Below, piece after piece: positions 11,725 through 22,730 of a DNA stretch of 64,000 nt (position 1 is the stretch's first letter; each line of letters opens with the position of its first letter). The translations under genes and the position numbers were made by a program. The notes below the pieces were generated by a model. The model saw only the letters and a program-made list of their open reading frames with translations, did not search any database and had not been told where the DNA came from. The stretch covers positions 392,501-456,500 of the forward strand of contig NC_087385.1 in the NCBI RefSeq assembly GCF_963675165.1. Direction: 5' to 3'. This stretch comes from Halichondria panicea. Its lineage: Eukaryota; Porifera; Demospongiae; Suberitida; Halichondriidae.

Positions 11725-14700
11725 ATGGTTGAACCATCACCTCGTTATGGTCAATTCTCTGCAGCTGACGGACGCCATTACATGTGGAGCCGGAGGGGGC
11801 TTGGTCCAGGATTGGGATCTAACATCATTGCTGTGTATGATCCAAGCACTGAGCTGTGGAGCCTCTTGCCCACCACTGGACCTCTACCCCCTGGAGAGTA
11901 TGATGGTTGTTCTGTTTGTGTAGGTCGTTGCCTGTACACCTTTGGTGGTGATGATAGGTCTTCTTACTTCAATGACATGAGCAAGCTTGATCTGGACACT
12001 CTCCAGTGGACCAAAGTTCAAACCTCTGGTAGTCAGCCTATGAAAAAGTTTGGTTGTGGACTGGTCCGTGTGAATGAGAGAACTCTGTGCTGCTTTGGAG
12101 GACGCGGTATTGGATGGACAAACGAATTCCATCTCTTTGATATACAAAATGGTAATTTTGCACATTTGCTGTATGTTGTGTATACCACGAATATAAGGCC
12201 ATGCAAAGTCAATCTCAGGCTATTATTCGTAAAAATTAATAGCAAGTGGATTGAGGTGATTAAAAATATTAAGGATAATGATATTCATATAATTATAATT
12301 GAAAACACACCCCCAACTTCCTCAATAAGCGGAAGTGCATAATTTTTACTAAGTCATAATTATAATTATTCATGACCAAAAACCATACAAATTTATTAGG
12401 TCACGTGATTTGTAAAGCTGCCAATTTCCAAATGCAAGGGCCTGAGAAACTACAAATTGGCTTTAGTCTCTTGAATCAGCTGCCCTTCCTAGGGGCTGAG
12501 CACTTTACAGAACAATAGAATGTTAATTGTCATTACGTCAGTGTCAGTTATTGCAACATGCAAAGGTCAAACGCTTGACTATAGCTATGAATTTTTGTTT
12601 GGCTTTCTCCAAGAATGTTGCTAAAGGAACAGGCCTAGTGCAGTCAACTCAACTTACTATAGCTCCTTGACTGACTAACTATAACAGTATAGCCATAGTT
12701 AGGCTGACTAGCGCTAGCTATAAATGCGTCCCGCTGCATAAAATGCATTAGCTTCTTGTTATTCTTTATTTTGCTAATCCTTGATCTGATTGGCTAGGTC
12801 GGAATTCCGACCTAGCCAAAAAAGATTCGACTAAAAGTGCTTAGACGGTCTCTCTCCACTATGAAGGGCGGCTGATTCATGAAATTAAAGAGTAAGAGTT
12901 GAACTGATAGTAACAGCATATTTCTAAAGACTCCAGGCTTCTTAGCTGACTGACTTTGCTATGATCCTAGTCCACAGTGCATGTCTCATGCATATAATTT
13001 ATACTAAAACTCCAGTCTCAAATGTTTCAGCATGCCTCTATGAGTCTACTTTGAGATCATGTTACTTGCTGCTTAGCCAACTTCCATGTTTCATATACAC
13101 ATACAGGTATTAATCTACTGCTGAATGGGCAAATGCTGTTTGGTGTGTTTACTATACAGTTCAGAGTAGATGAGAGTACTCAACACTCATACTGGTGGGC
13201 AGAGTTCCACCCTCAATCGCATAGAGAACCATGTTCACTTTTATAATTTAACATGCCCCAATGCGCAAGCGGGCCTTCTTTTCTATGAAGGCCGGTGAAG
13301 GAGGCTAGGGTAATCTACTAGCCTCCTTCACCGGCCTTCATAGAAAAGAAGGCCCGCTTGCGCATGCGCGCAAAATTTCTGAATTCATCAGAGAAAATAT
13401 CTTAAAAGTCATACACAGAGCTATAATATTATATCTAGCTTAGAGACAGAGCTGTGTAGGTTTGTTGTATACAACTATTTTCTTCTGGTGATAGTAGACT
13501 TTCACCAAAGTTAGTGTTAAATGGGCGTGGCCTGTCCATATAGGCTCTTGTCAACTTTCACTCTGTTCAGACGATCGTCATCCACACTGTTATTGCAGGC
13601 TGTGAGTCTTTTGTTAACATAGCAGTCTAAGGGTAGCTCAGAGAATGCTATCAGATGGGCTAGAAACCTTCAATCGAACTTTCTATCTACTTTCTTCAAT
13701 CCACTTCTGTTTGTTGTGATATGTCATTATTTTACTGAGCATATATATACGAAGTTATCCAAAGCCCCCAGATACCGGGGGGATATTAGCGCATGCGCAA
13801 GCAGTTGATACCAGACCCACTTCCCTAAGTGAAGTGCGGCTGGGATCAAGGCTAGCCCCACCCCCACTTCCAGGTGTCTGGTCGTCCCCTGAGCTCAGAG
13901 GAGAGAGACCTCCTCCCTGTTCCCACTTCACCTTCACCATGGTGGACCAGCACAGGGCAGTCTTCTTTGGAGGGTGGCAACCTGATCGTGATGTTGTAGT
14001 CAATGATGTCTACCTGTTCAATTTCAGGACAATGGTGAGTTGGAATTAGTACTGCCACATTGAAATGCACAATACTGTGTGTTCACTGTGTGTAGGAGGT
14101 CACTAAGGTGAAGCCAGTACAGGGAGAGCCATGGCCAGTGAGGAGGTCACGCCATGCTGCCTGTTGTCTCAACTATGGCCAGGACCACCCTCAACTACTG
14201 GTACATGGAGGAAGAGATAATGACACCAAGACACTGGGGGACATGTGGATACTGGATGTTGACACTGCCAAGTGGACGGAGGTGAGGATGGTAGTATAGA
14301 TCAGCCTGAGGCTAAGTAGTTGTGTGAGTGCATGTACTACATGATTGTTTTGTACATCAGTACCTGGTTTTTGTATTTTGTGCCTCCAGGTGACACTTTC
14401 TGAGTCAATGACACCACGTTACTTCCACTCCATCACTGCCACCAGTCTGGGACCAGGACTCACTGAGGTCCTCGTGTTTGGAAGTATTTCGAAGTATTAT
14501 AAAAATGTTGCTGAGACCACCATACTGAGATTTGGTGAGCAGCAGCTACTAGTACATGTAGCCATGGCAACTATTGTCTGATAGACAAGTACACACAATA
14601 CATGTGTCAATGACTCTGAATGCATATACTGTTACATTTGTTCCTTAATCCCCCCTACAGAGTTGACTGGACCCTCAGCGTCTGTTGCTGGACCCTCGGC

Positions 14701-15820
14701 TGGGAAGTGGGCTCTCGTGGATGTGGCCCACAACGACACTAGAGGCTCCGCCCAGCGACTGAGTGAGAAGAAAGAACATCGCTTCCGACTACAGTTGCAA
14801 GAGAAGGATCGAGAATTGGCTACACAAGCTAAAGAATTGACCGAGGCCAACCGTCGTCATGGAGATGCGGAGGAAAGAGCACAGCTGGCAGAGCAAAGAG
14901 AGCAAGCTACACAATTACTTTTACAAGTGAAAGATCGAGAATTGGCTAAGGCCAACAGAAGAGAAGCTGACCTGTCTGCTCGAATCACAGCTCTAGAGAG
15001 GGAGTTAGAAGGCAAGACGAAAGAGTTGGCAGCACACAACACAGAGGTGTGGAGGATTCCGGCCAACAGAGTGAAAATGATAAAAAGGATTGGCATTGAA
15101 GGGTGGGGGGAGGTGCTGGAGGGAACAATGAGCGTAGCCGTTAAGCAACTCTTTGCTCCCATTGTCAACCCACTCAATCTGGAGAGCCTCCAGAGAGAAA
15201 TGATGCTCTTGGTTGAAGTACGACACCCCAACCTGGTGCAGTTCATTGGGGCAGTGTTTGATCAGTCCCCTCCTCTCATCATCACCGAGCTTCTGGACAT
15301 GAATCTTCGACAAGCGTACGACACGAATCAACTGGACCCAGGAAACCGCCACTCGATCTTCATGGACATTGCCCTAGCTCTGGACTACCTGCACCAGCGC
15401 TACAATCCCATCATCCACCGTGATGTGAGTGCTCCTAACGTCCTCCTCCAGCGAATGCCCAACCACCAGTGGAAGGGGAAGGCCTCTGACCTCGGCTCAA
15501 CCAACTTCTTGCAGCATGCTCAAGCAATGGGAGACATAGAGTACTCCCCTCCTGAAGTCATCCCTCAAGCCTTTGATCCTCTCACTCCACCTCTGAGACA
15601 GTCTGTCAAGATCGATGTGTACAGCTACGGCATTGTCCTCTGTGAGGTGACCGCTAGTCGATTCCCAAGTGCTGAACATTATCGAGACATGATTCTCCAA
15701 GTACAGAGGCAGCGTCCTGCAGTGTACGAGCTGATACTCCACTGCACTAAGAGAGAGCCCAGCCATCGACCCAGCATGGCACAGGTGATGATGGAACTGA
15801 ACAAAATAGCACCCTTTTAA
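11725..15820 (+). CDS. Kelch-coiled-coil-protein kinase fusion, gene C (complete)
   Basis: Exons 11725-12151, 13874-14034, 14096-14281, 14390-14534 and 14661-15820 give 2079 nt, 692 aa. Residues about 1-306 form the kelch propeller (FGG...W repeats), about 340-430 a long Glu/Gln/Arg-rich coiled coil, longer than that of gene A, and about 440-690 a TKL-like kinase domain. Visible kinase features are VAVKQL, HRDVSAPN, a DLG and SPPEV. The glycine loop reads IGIEGWGEV and has lost the second glycine seen in gene A (IGTGRWGEV), so ATP binding may be altered. Kelch plus coiled coil plus kinase suggests a cytoplasmic scaffold-kinase that dimerises through the coil and recruits partners through the propeller; that is inference. 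The start ATG is the first codon before VEPSPRYGQF. Intron 1 (1.7 kb) carries two perfect palindromes. Confidence 0.88.
12790..12819. repeat. 30-bp perfect palindrome in gene C intron 1
   Basis: TTGGCTAGGTCGGAA is followed directly by its exact reverse complement, with the centre at 12804/12805. Confidence 0.85.
13261..13365. repeat. Perfect 47-bp-arm hairpin in gene C intron 1
   Basis: The left arm 13261-13307 and right arm 13319-13365 are exact reverse complements with an 11-base loop. The arms include GCGCAAGCGGGCCTTC and GGCCGGTGAAGGAGGC and are more GC-rich than the surrounding intron. The structure is either a recently inserted fold-back element or a fresh inverted duplication. Confidence 0.9.
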
Positions 15821-16131
15821 CGTTGGTGGTTTTGTTTGTGTTAGTGTGTGTTCCATGCTGTTTGTATGCATTGAACACTATACTGTACCTTCCTTTCATT
15901 TACTTTTGCAACACATGCATAGGTATAATTTTGGATATTTTTGTGAATAAAACAGCATTCCTCATGCAAACCATAATAATCTGACTATAATTTATATCAA
16001 GTGGCTTGATTCGAGGCTATAATTGCCGTTTGGTTGGGATCGTTATCTTCATTTGATACAAGCAAAGGTGTAGAACATCAAGAAGAAACAACAGTCGTGC
16101 TAGCTTGAGTGTTAACTGACTAGAGAGAGCA
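15821..16131. other. Spacer between gene C and HSBP1
   Basis: A 311-bp spacer holds the gene C 3' UTR (AATAAA-like GAATAAAACA near 15945) and the HSBP1 promoter. No TATA box or repeat was recognised. Confidence 0.4.
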
Positions 16132-16571
16132 ATGTCATCCCAAGAGCCACAACCCGACACTAACCAGACGGAGGGTCAGGAGGGTCAGGATCCAGAGCAG
16201 CTCACCAAGTTTGTAAGTTAATGTGACAATTGAATGTGTTCATTTGTCACCAAGTTCTTGTCCAACCTCTGTAGGTTGAGGAGCTACTCAGTAACATGGT
16301 GAGTTCAGAGTGTTCCTTTAGACTATCTTTAGACTACCTATAATGTTCTAATAATTCTACGCTTGGTATGCGTCTAGCTATTAGCTAGGTCGCCCCACGT
16401 ACGTACACACACACACACACACACACACGTACACAGCAAGGCAAGTTCCAGCAGATGTCAGAGCAGATCATTGGTCGACTGGACGAGATGGGCAAGAGAG
16501 TGGAAGATTTGGAGAAGAATATTGAAGACCTCATGCAACAAGTCGACACTAAAGACGATGCTAAGAAATAG
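16132..16571 (+). CDS. HSBP1: Heat shock factor-binding protein 1
   Basis: Small coiled-coil protein that binds the trimerisation region of heat shock factor 1 and dampens the heat-shock response; also linked to WASH-complex assembly. Three exons, 16132-16212, 16275-16298 and 16437-16571, total 240 nt (79 aa). The core reads [30 protein letters not shown], and [14 protein letters not shown], closely matching animal HSBP1 in heptad spacing and length (human 76 aa). Exon 2 is a 24-nt micro-exon. Intron 2 contains a (CA)n/ACGT run immediately before the acceptor at 16436. The acidic Gln/Pro-rich N-terminal 25 residues are species-specific. Confidence 0.95.
16396..16432. repeat. (CA)n microsatellite next to HSBP1 exon 3 acceptor
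   Basis: A run of CA dinucleotides flanked by ACGTAC on both sides lies within intron 2 and ends just before the acceptor AG at 16435-16436. Confidence 0.85.
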
Positions 16572-16774
16572 ACTAACTATTAATTTAGCATTTTCAATTT
16601 CTCTTGACTTAATTGTAATTTCTTATACATGTAGTTATTGACTGGCAATTGCATATATAAAAAAAACACAAAATCACAATTGTGGGGGTGTACAAGTAAA
16701 CACAAAAAATGAAAGGTACAGTGTTGCCATGCCAACCGGCTGGGCTTCAGTTGGTTGCAGGTGTGTAGCTAGAG

Positions 16775-19700
16775 TTAGTTCACAGACTTGAGCATCGGAT
16801 TCTTCAAGAGATATTGCCTGCAGAGGAAAACAAAGACAATTAATTTTCATTCTGTCTTTCAAAAGGCATTTCTGAAATAACACAATTATATAGCTCAAAG
16901 TTAGCTCACACAAAAGCTATAGCCGATGCTTTCTCTTTGGAAACGACCAGAGAGCAATCACAGTCACTGATCTAAATACATCATGATCTATTAGAATAGA
17001 CCTTTCAAAGGGCTACTTTTTTATTTCAGCTAGCAACAGCCGTACACAATTCAAGATAGATAAATAATCTCAGCTACACATTACCTCCAGCTACACATTA
17101 CCTCCAGCTACACATTACCTCCAGCTACACATTACCTCCTAGCTCTCTCCAACAGTTGCTCCTTGCGCTCCACTAGCGATGCGAATGGCTCCATCTTCCG
17201 AACTTTGACCCTAGCCGGCACTGTTGTCACCACACACTGTGCGGGGGCGTCATCAGCTGCACCAGTACGAATAGGCCGAGCTACCCTCACAGCGTCAGTG
17301 CTGGGTGTGTCTTTAGTGCCTGTGTCTTGGACCCTCACAGCGTCAGTGCTGGGTGTGTCTTTAGTGCCTGTGTCTTGGTTCACGTTTCTCTTTCGTACAG
17401 TACTTGTGGTGTGGGTGGGTCCGCAAGTTTGTTCTGTGATTGTGGGCGGCGTGACATGTGTGAGGGTGTGAGGCTCCGAGCATGATAAAGGTGAAGCTGT
17501 CGGAAGTGGTGTGTTGGGAAGTGTGCATTGTGTGCCTGTGTGGGTGTGAGGCTGTGAGGGTGTGAGCTCTCCTGATGGCCGATCTTGTTCGGGGATATAG
17601 ATGACATTGTTGATAATTCTCTCGACTGTGAGTGAGACGGAGTGTGTGTCAGCGAGGTCAAGTGTGATGGCCTCCAGTGGAGTGTGGGGGAACATGGAGT
17701 GTACACGTTGGGCCTGTGTGTGTGTGTGTGTGGTGGGTGTGGTGTGTGTGTGGTGTGGGATGTGGGGAGGGGTAGTTGCACGGTAGAATACGGAAATGAA
17801 TTATTACCCAGGAATGTACAAGTGTAAATTGCAAAAACTTAACACAAAAATTAGACAGTCTAGTTGTGCTTGCTAATCTGGCTATCTGCACACTCACACA
17901 CAATACACATACACACTTCTCTGTGTAGCTCAGCAGCATCGGTCCAGCGAGCCTCGTCCCCGTCCTGATGCAGCTGGAGGGAGAACGTGGGCAGCCAGTT
18001 AGCAATCGATGCACCATTGAAATGTAGCAGCCAGTTCCGTGCCATTCGTCTCCTCGGCTCTCGTACACCAGCCCCGCCCCTCTCATTGGCCACACCCCTA
18101 GCCACGCCTCCTTCACCGGACGGGGAGTGTAGGTCTTCACTGAGAGAGCGTCGACAGGTTGGACACACTGTAGCTTGCTCCAACCACGACCGCAGGCACC
18201 CCCTACAAGGATATAAGTGATCTGGAAATATCACACCAATATGCAATAATTATCACGCCAAAGATGACTTTCTGATAACTTATAAGGAGCCCGTTCAGTT
18301 AAATTTGGAACAGGCCAACATTTCTATTTTTGGGAAAATTGTCAAAAACAGGTCCAAAATATACTTTTACACACATAATCTAAAAGGCTTATAATTATCT
18401 CTAAGCTTTCAGAAAATTGTAAAATTAATGAGATTGGACCAACACTAAAGTTATGGCTGGATACCTAGAATGTTAGAGTTTGGCTCTGTAACTAGAGTTC
18501 TGGTGAATCGAATTTTTTCTTTCATTCCAAAGCTCACAGCTAGCTACATTAAATCTCTCCCACTGTAACCATGCACAGCCACTCACATATGGAAGATATG
18601 TCCACACGGAAGTTTGGAGGCAGTGCTCATACCCTCCCAGCAGATGGCACACACCTCATCACTCAAGAGCAGCTCCTGGCGAGACACTTGCACAAACCTT
18701 GTTTCCAGGGTCTGACTCACTAGCACATAGTTGCTATGCCTCTGCAGTCTACGCTGGATCTCCTGGAGAAGAGGGACGTAGATAGAATATTATTATACAA
18801 AATAAAGTACATATACCGGTACACACATTTGTAGGCATCTCTATATTATGTATATATGTCCATACTTCTCTCAAGAAAGAAGCTTTTTTGAATGGGCCTG
18901 TTTTCAGAGCTAACTTTAAAGGTCTGTCAGAGACTGTATTTCCTGAAATCCAATTCCAATTTCTCCCGGGACATACGTATGGCTATCACGTGATTGAAAA
19001 CATAAGCTCTACAATATAAACACGCACACACCTGATACAGGAATCGTAGTTTCATGAGTAGAATGAGAGAGGCCACGCTCAGGAACATGTTAGCCCAGAG
19101 CAGCATGTGGATGTGGTGCATGAAGTCAATACCCAGCGCTGCCATCTCCAGTAGCAGCTCAGTGTAGTAGGTATAGGTGGATCTGTTCTCCCATGTGCCA
19201 TCATGCTGCATGTCCCACAGGTGAATCACGTATCTGTGGGGGTAGGGGATCGTCACAGTGGGGGGTACGGGATTGTCACAGTGGGGGGTAGCATAATAGC
19301 ATACAGTGCCATGTGGTTAGCAGGAGACAAGTTTTATGATTGAGGTATTGTGTGACTAAAATTGAGTTTCTGCTACTGTCCATTAAACAATGAAGTATTG
19401 TACAATCATTACGAGGAAGACAAATTCTCATGTCCAGTCCCTACAAATGTTGTCCCTGCCCCCCCACATATAAATGTTGTCCCTATATACCCCCCACAGA
19501 GCATGCCCCTACCCCCCACAGAGCTGTACCGTACCTTATGACAGTGTGCAGTGCTCGTGCAAACAAGATGAACACTTCAGAGTAGAGGAAGGTGAAGTAG
19601 TTGAAGCCATACTGCCACCCAACAATGGCTGTTACCATGAACAACCCGGCACAACTACCAATCACCAAGGAGACAAGCGTGATGATCTTGGCGTGGGAGG

Positions 19701-20640
19701 AGGCGGGCGTATTCGGGGAGAAGGAGAGCTGTGAGGGTGTGTCAAGTGTGAGGGTGTGTGAGGAGTGAGGGTGTGAATGTACAATGTAAATTTTGGGGGT
19801 AGGAAACTAGAAATAATGGGCAGTCCTTACAAGAGAAGCTACTAAAATTTGGTTTCTACAATAGCATTACCTACTGTAGTACGGGGTCGGTTAAAGTTAG
19901 GTAAATGACGAGTACAGTGACTACTGTTGCAGTAGCGTACTGCGTGCATATTATGACAATTTCCTCACAAATTGAAACCTGTCCTTGCAGAGTTGTTGTG
20001 TGAGCAGTAGTGTCCCCAATAGTGCAAACCACACACACCAGTAGAGCAGCTCCTGCATGTCCTGTACATTCATCACTCCAAACACAAAGATGAACTTGTA
20101 GAACACAAAGTTCCAGAACTTGTCTCTCATGTGCTGCTGTTCGATATGTCTCAGCTTCCCAAACACGAGGGAATAGATAGACTTAGTGAGTAGGAAGAAG
20201 CAACAGCAGCACATGTTGAGGGCAGCCTGTGTGTACAGGGGAGGGGGGAGGTGTTAGGGTATTAGGTATTAGGGTATTAGGTACATTAATTAATGTATAA
20301 GGTATGTTGTTTAGGTACTTTATTAAGGCTAGGGAATTTTTGGCCCATAGAATGCTTTTCTGAGGCTTGATATTGATGACCTCTACCCAATTTCTATAGA
20401 TAGCTTGGGTACCGGGTAAATATGACATTTAATAGAGATACCACGTCATACGCACGCTGTTCATACATGAATGAGGTGGACACTCACCGCGGCACACCAC
20501 ACGTCTGCTGTGAAGGTGTGGTAGAATCCATCAGGGGCACTCAGAGAGTACACAAGAGCATAGAACAGACCCAGTCCACTGAAGACGGTGTATATGTGTA
20601 GGTTGGGTAGGGGCAGCTGGTCCACTCTGTCCAGGGGCAT
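16775..20640 (-). CDS. AMFR: E3 ubiquitin ligase AMFR / gp78
   Basis: ER-membrane RING ubiquitin ligase of ER-associated degradation. Eight exons, read 5' to 3' on the minus strand: 20489-20640, 19979-20226, 19535-19728, 19032-19233, 18597-18762, 17917-18202, 17136-17713 and 16775-16817. They total 1869 nt, 622 aa (human 643). The N-terminal half is a multi-span membrane domain with KFWNFVFYKFIFVFGV and YVIHLWDMQHDGTWE. The RING follows across the exon 5/6 junction (CAIC, CGHIFH, CLRSWLEQATVCPTC), then HFNGASIANWLPTFSL, a CUE ubiquitin-binding domain around MFPHTPLEAITLDLADT, and a C-terminal p97/VCP-binding helix (ERKEQLLERARRQYLL). Exon 7 has a perfect 16-residue repeat (DTGTKDTPSTDAVRV core). 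The start ATG precedes PLDRVDQLPLPNL, as in other AMFR proteins. The gene converges on HSBP1, 203 bp apart. The exon 7 donor lies in a tandem repeat. Confidence 0.95.
17071..17140 (-). repeat. 17-bp tandem repeat duplicating the AMFR exon 7 splice donor
   Basis: On the minus strand the unit GAGGTAATGTGTAGCTG occurs four times in a row. The authentic donor is the first (exon edge 17136, AGGAG then GTAATG), since splicing there to 16817 keeps the frame through the conserved p97-binding helix. Each later copy offers an identical donor 17 nt further on. Confidence 0.8.
17288..17383 (-). repeat. 48-bp coding tandem repeat in AMFR exon 7
   Basis: Two copies of a 48-nt unit encode the same 16 residues (core TKDTPSTDAVRV) in the disordered linker between the CUE domain and the p97-binding helix. 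Copy number could vary between alleles. Confidence 0.8.
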
Positions 20641-21879
20641 TCTGAGGACAGCTGGCACTCTCAGAGCATCACTGTCAATCACTGTCAGTTAGCTGGCCTA
20701 GATAGATTGTAAATGACTTCTGGCCGGGTAAGGCTTTGTTTTGGAAGTGGTCTAGATCATCTGCACACCGTCAATTGCATGTGACGTTGCAGCCCCGCCC
20801 TTCTTTTTTCAGCAAGCTAATCTCTGAGCCAGAGTCTGCAGAGCTAAAATTGCAGCCTCATATATATATATACGTACATGCAGTAGCTTATCGTTACTTC
20901 GGTTTTACAATGATGAGAAAGCAAGGAAACTTTGACAACGACCTGCTTGAGCTTAGAGTGTTTCAGCAGACTAACACTTTGCATATGAAATTTTTAATCA
21001 AGTTGAGATAACTTCTTGAGTATTGGAATGCACAAGGGAGCCCACACCATCGCTAACTTCTTGAGTATTGGAATGCACAAGGGTGAGACACTAGTCTGTC
21101 TACAGAGAACTGTGCATGCCCGATAAACCTGACTACACCCTCCTGTAACTATTTTGGTGTGCAGAAATTTACAACCTGGCAATTCCTTAACTATATAGTC
21201 TATACATTCTTTCCTGTAACTATTTTATTTCTACCGGCATGTTTATGATCAGTTGTAACTGTCTAGAACGGTATTCGTTATAATAATGACCATGCATAGA
21301 CCCGAGTCAGGTCTATATGCTCATATTACATTGTGTCTCTGTTTCCACCCCTCATTGCTAGCCCACCAGCACATGGCCAAAAGCCTATGTATGTATGGAA
21401 CAAGTGAACTAATATTGTGTCCCACGTCAGTGTTTGTATATTGCATTGATGAGCTCATTCATTGTTCACCTATGTTACCACATGCCACAACACAGGAATG
21501 GGCCGGCCAATAGCTGCTGGTGATTCTTCAGTATCTCTGAAAAAACAAGAAATAAATTAGGAGATGTTAGTAATTGCACATGCATCTGCATAATTATGTG
21601 GCAAACTGGACTCCCAATCAATGGTAGCTGAGAGATGGAGGCACTAAACAACCTTATCACGCCGGTTATAGTGTTCATGCATGCTACTCATGCATGTCAA
21701 TCATATATCAGTACAAATTAAATTGCTGTAAATGACTTCACTAAGCAGCTATAATTATAGTCAACCACTTTCTCTCGTTATTCATAATTATGACAGCTAT
21801 AGATCTACAAATTACTGAATAACTGTATTAGTCTACATATAGTTCAGTGTTCTCGCATTCAGCTCTCATAACGGAACAG
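20641..21879. other. AMFR upstream region and 3' flank of the collagen array
   Basis: The stretch holds the AMFR promoter; a short direct repeat of AACTTCTTGAGTATTGGAAT (about 21010 and 21054); and, at about 21440-21680, a diverged copy of the roughly 300-bp block found 3' of many collagen loci (TGGGCC, CTGTGGCAAGCTGGACTCCC-like). No gene was recognised. Confidence 0.4.
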
Positions 21880-22730
21880 CTACATTGTGCACATAGCACA
21901 GTTGATCTCTTTGTAGTTGTTGTAAGGAGGGCAAGCGAGTGCATTACACACAGCCTCAACATGACCAAACAGACCATTTCCCTTCTGTTGTGCACTTCCA
22001 GGTACAGACTCGAGAGCTTTGTCAACGCATTCAAATGTAGATCGTTTATGATTACCATGCACCCTCTCTGACATGAGGTAACCGTAGTACTCTCTCGTGA
22101 ATCCAGCTGGACAAGAGCTCTTGCCGGGTACCATTAACACAACTTCTTTAGTGGGTACCATACACACAGCACAAGGAATGTCGTGGCCATGGTTTCGAAC
22201 AGTATTTTGATATTCGACATTGTAGAGTGGGCTGTAGTTCTGCACACCTTTAATGAATGGGAGGGTGTAGTCAGGTTTACTGGGCATGCACAGTCGAGTG
22301 GTACCACCACCAGTGCGAAGATGATGACTTCCAGCCATTACTCCAGCATAGACTAGATTGGCTCCATCTCTGCAGGTAGTTTTCCCCCACCTGGTGTAGA
22401 CCACTTTTCCCGCACTCTTTGTTCCAGGGTCTCCGGATGTACCAGGAGGTCCATTCTTTCCAGGAGGTCCATTCTTTCCAGGGAGTCCTTTTGGACCCAC
22501 TGGTCCCTGCACTCCATCACATCCATTTTTTCCTGGCAGCCCATCCCTACCATCACGACCACGGAGGGCAGAGACACTAAGATCCACTGATCCAGGCTCT
22601 AAAATAGTATAGTTTAGATAAATTCGTATATAGCATTCACCTTTTCTAAGTCACTTTTTGCCAGTGTAAGTAGCTGCATAGAGCTGAAGACTCCAAAGGT
22701 AATGAATAAGAGAAAGCCAGACTTCATCAT
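21880..22730 (-). CDS. Short-chain collagen C4-like, locus 1 (intact)
   Basis: Secreted short-chain collagen. Exon 1 is 22655-22730 (signal peptide MMKSGFLLFITFGVFSSMQ...) and exon 2 is 21880-22598, 264 aa, with a 56-bp intron. The donor reads A/GTGACT, weaker than in the other loci. The collagen part has 16 Gly-X-Y triplets, more than the usual 14, and includes a GCD triplet whose cysteine could crosslink chains. The C-terminal domain (about 170 residues, ten Cys) belongs to a sub-branch with SAGKVVYTRW and TKEVVLMVPG, shared with loci 2 and 14. Variable windows: HHLRT, GN, and a loop around QQKGN. A TATA box lies at 22771-22777. Its head-to-head neighbour, locus 2, is inverted. Function of the C-terminal domain unknown. 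Confidence 0.88.

Noticed and set aside
17163-17471. Plus-strand open frame opposite AMFR exon 7
   Set aside because: Shadow of the low-complexity linker; the minus strand matches AMFR over conserved domains and splices in frame.
17711-17765. GT-rich run near AMFR exon 7 acceptor as a regulatory RNA element
   Set aside because: Simple low-complexity (GT)n/(CA)n tract forming the polypyrimidine-like region; nothing specific to support more.
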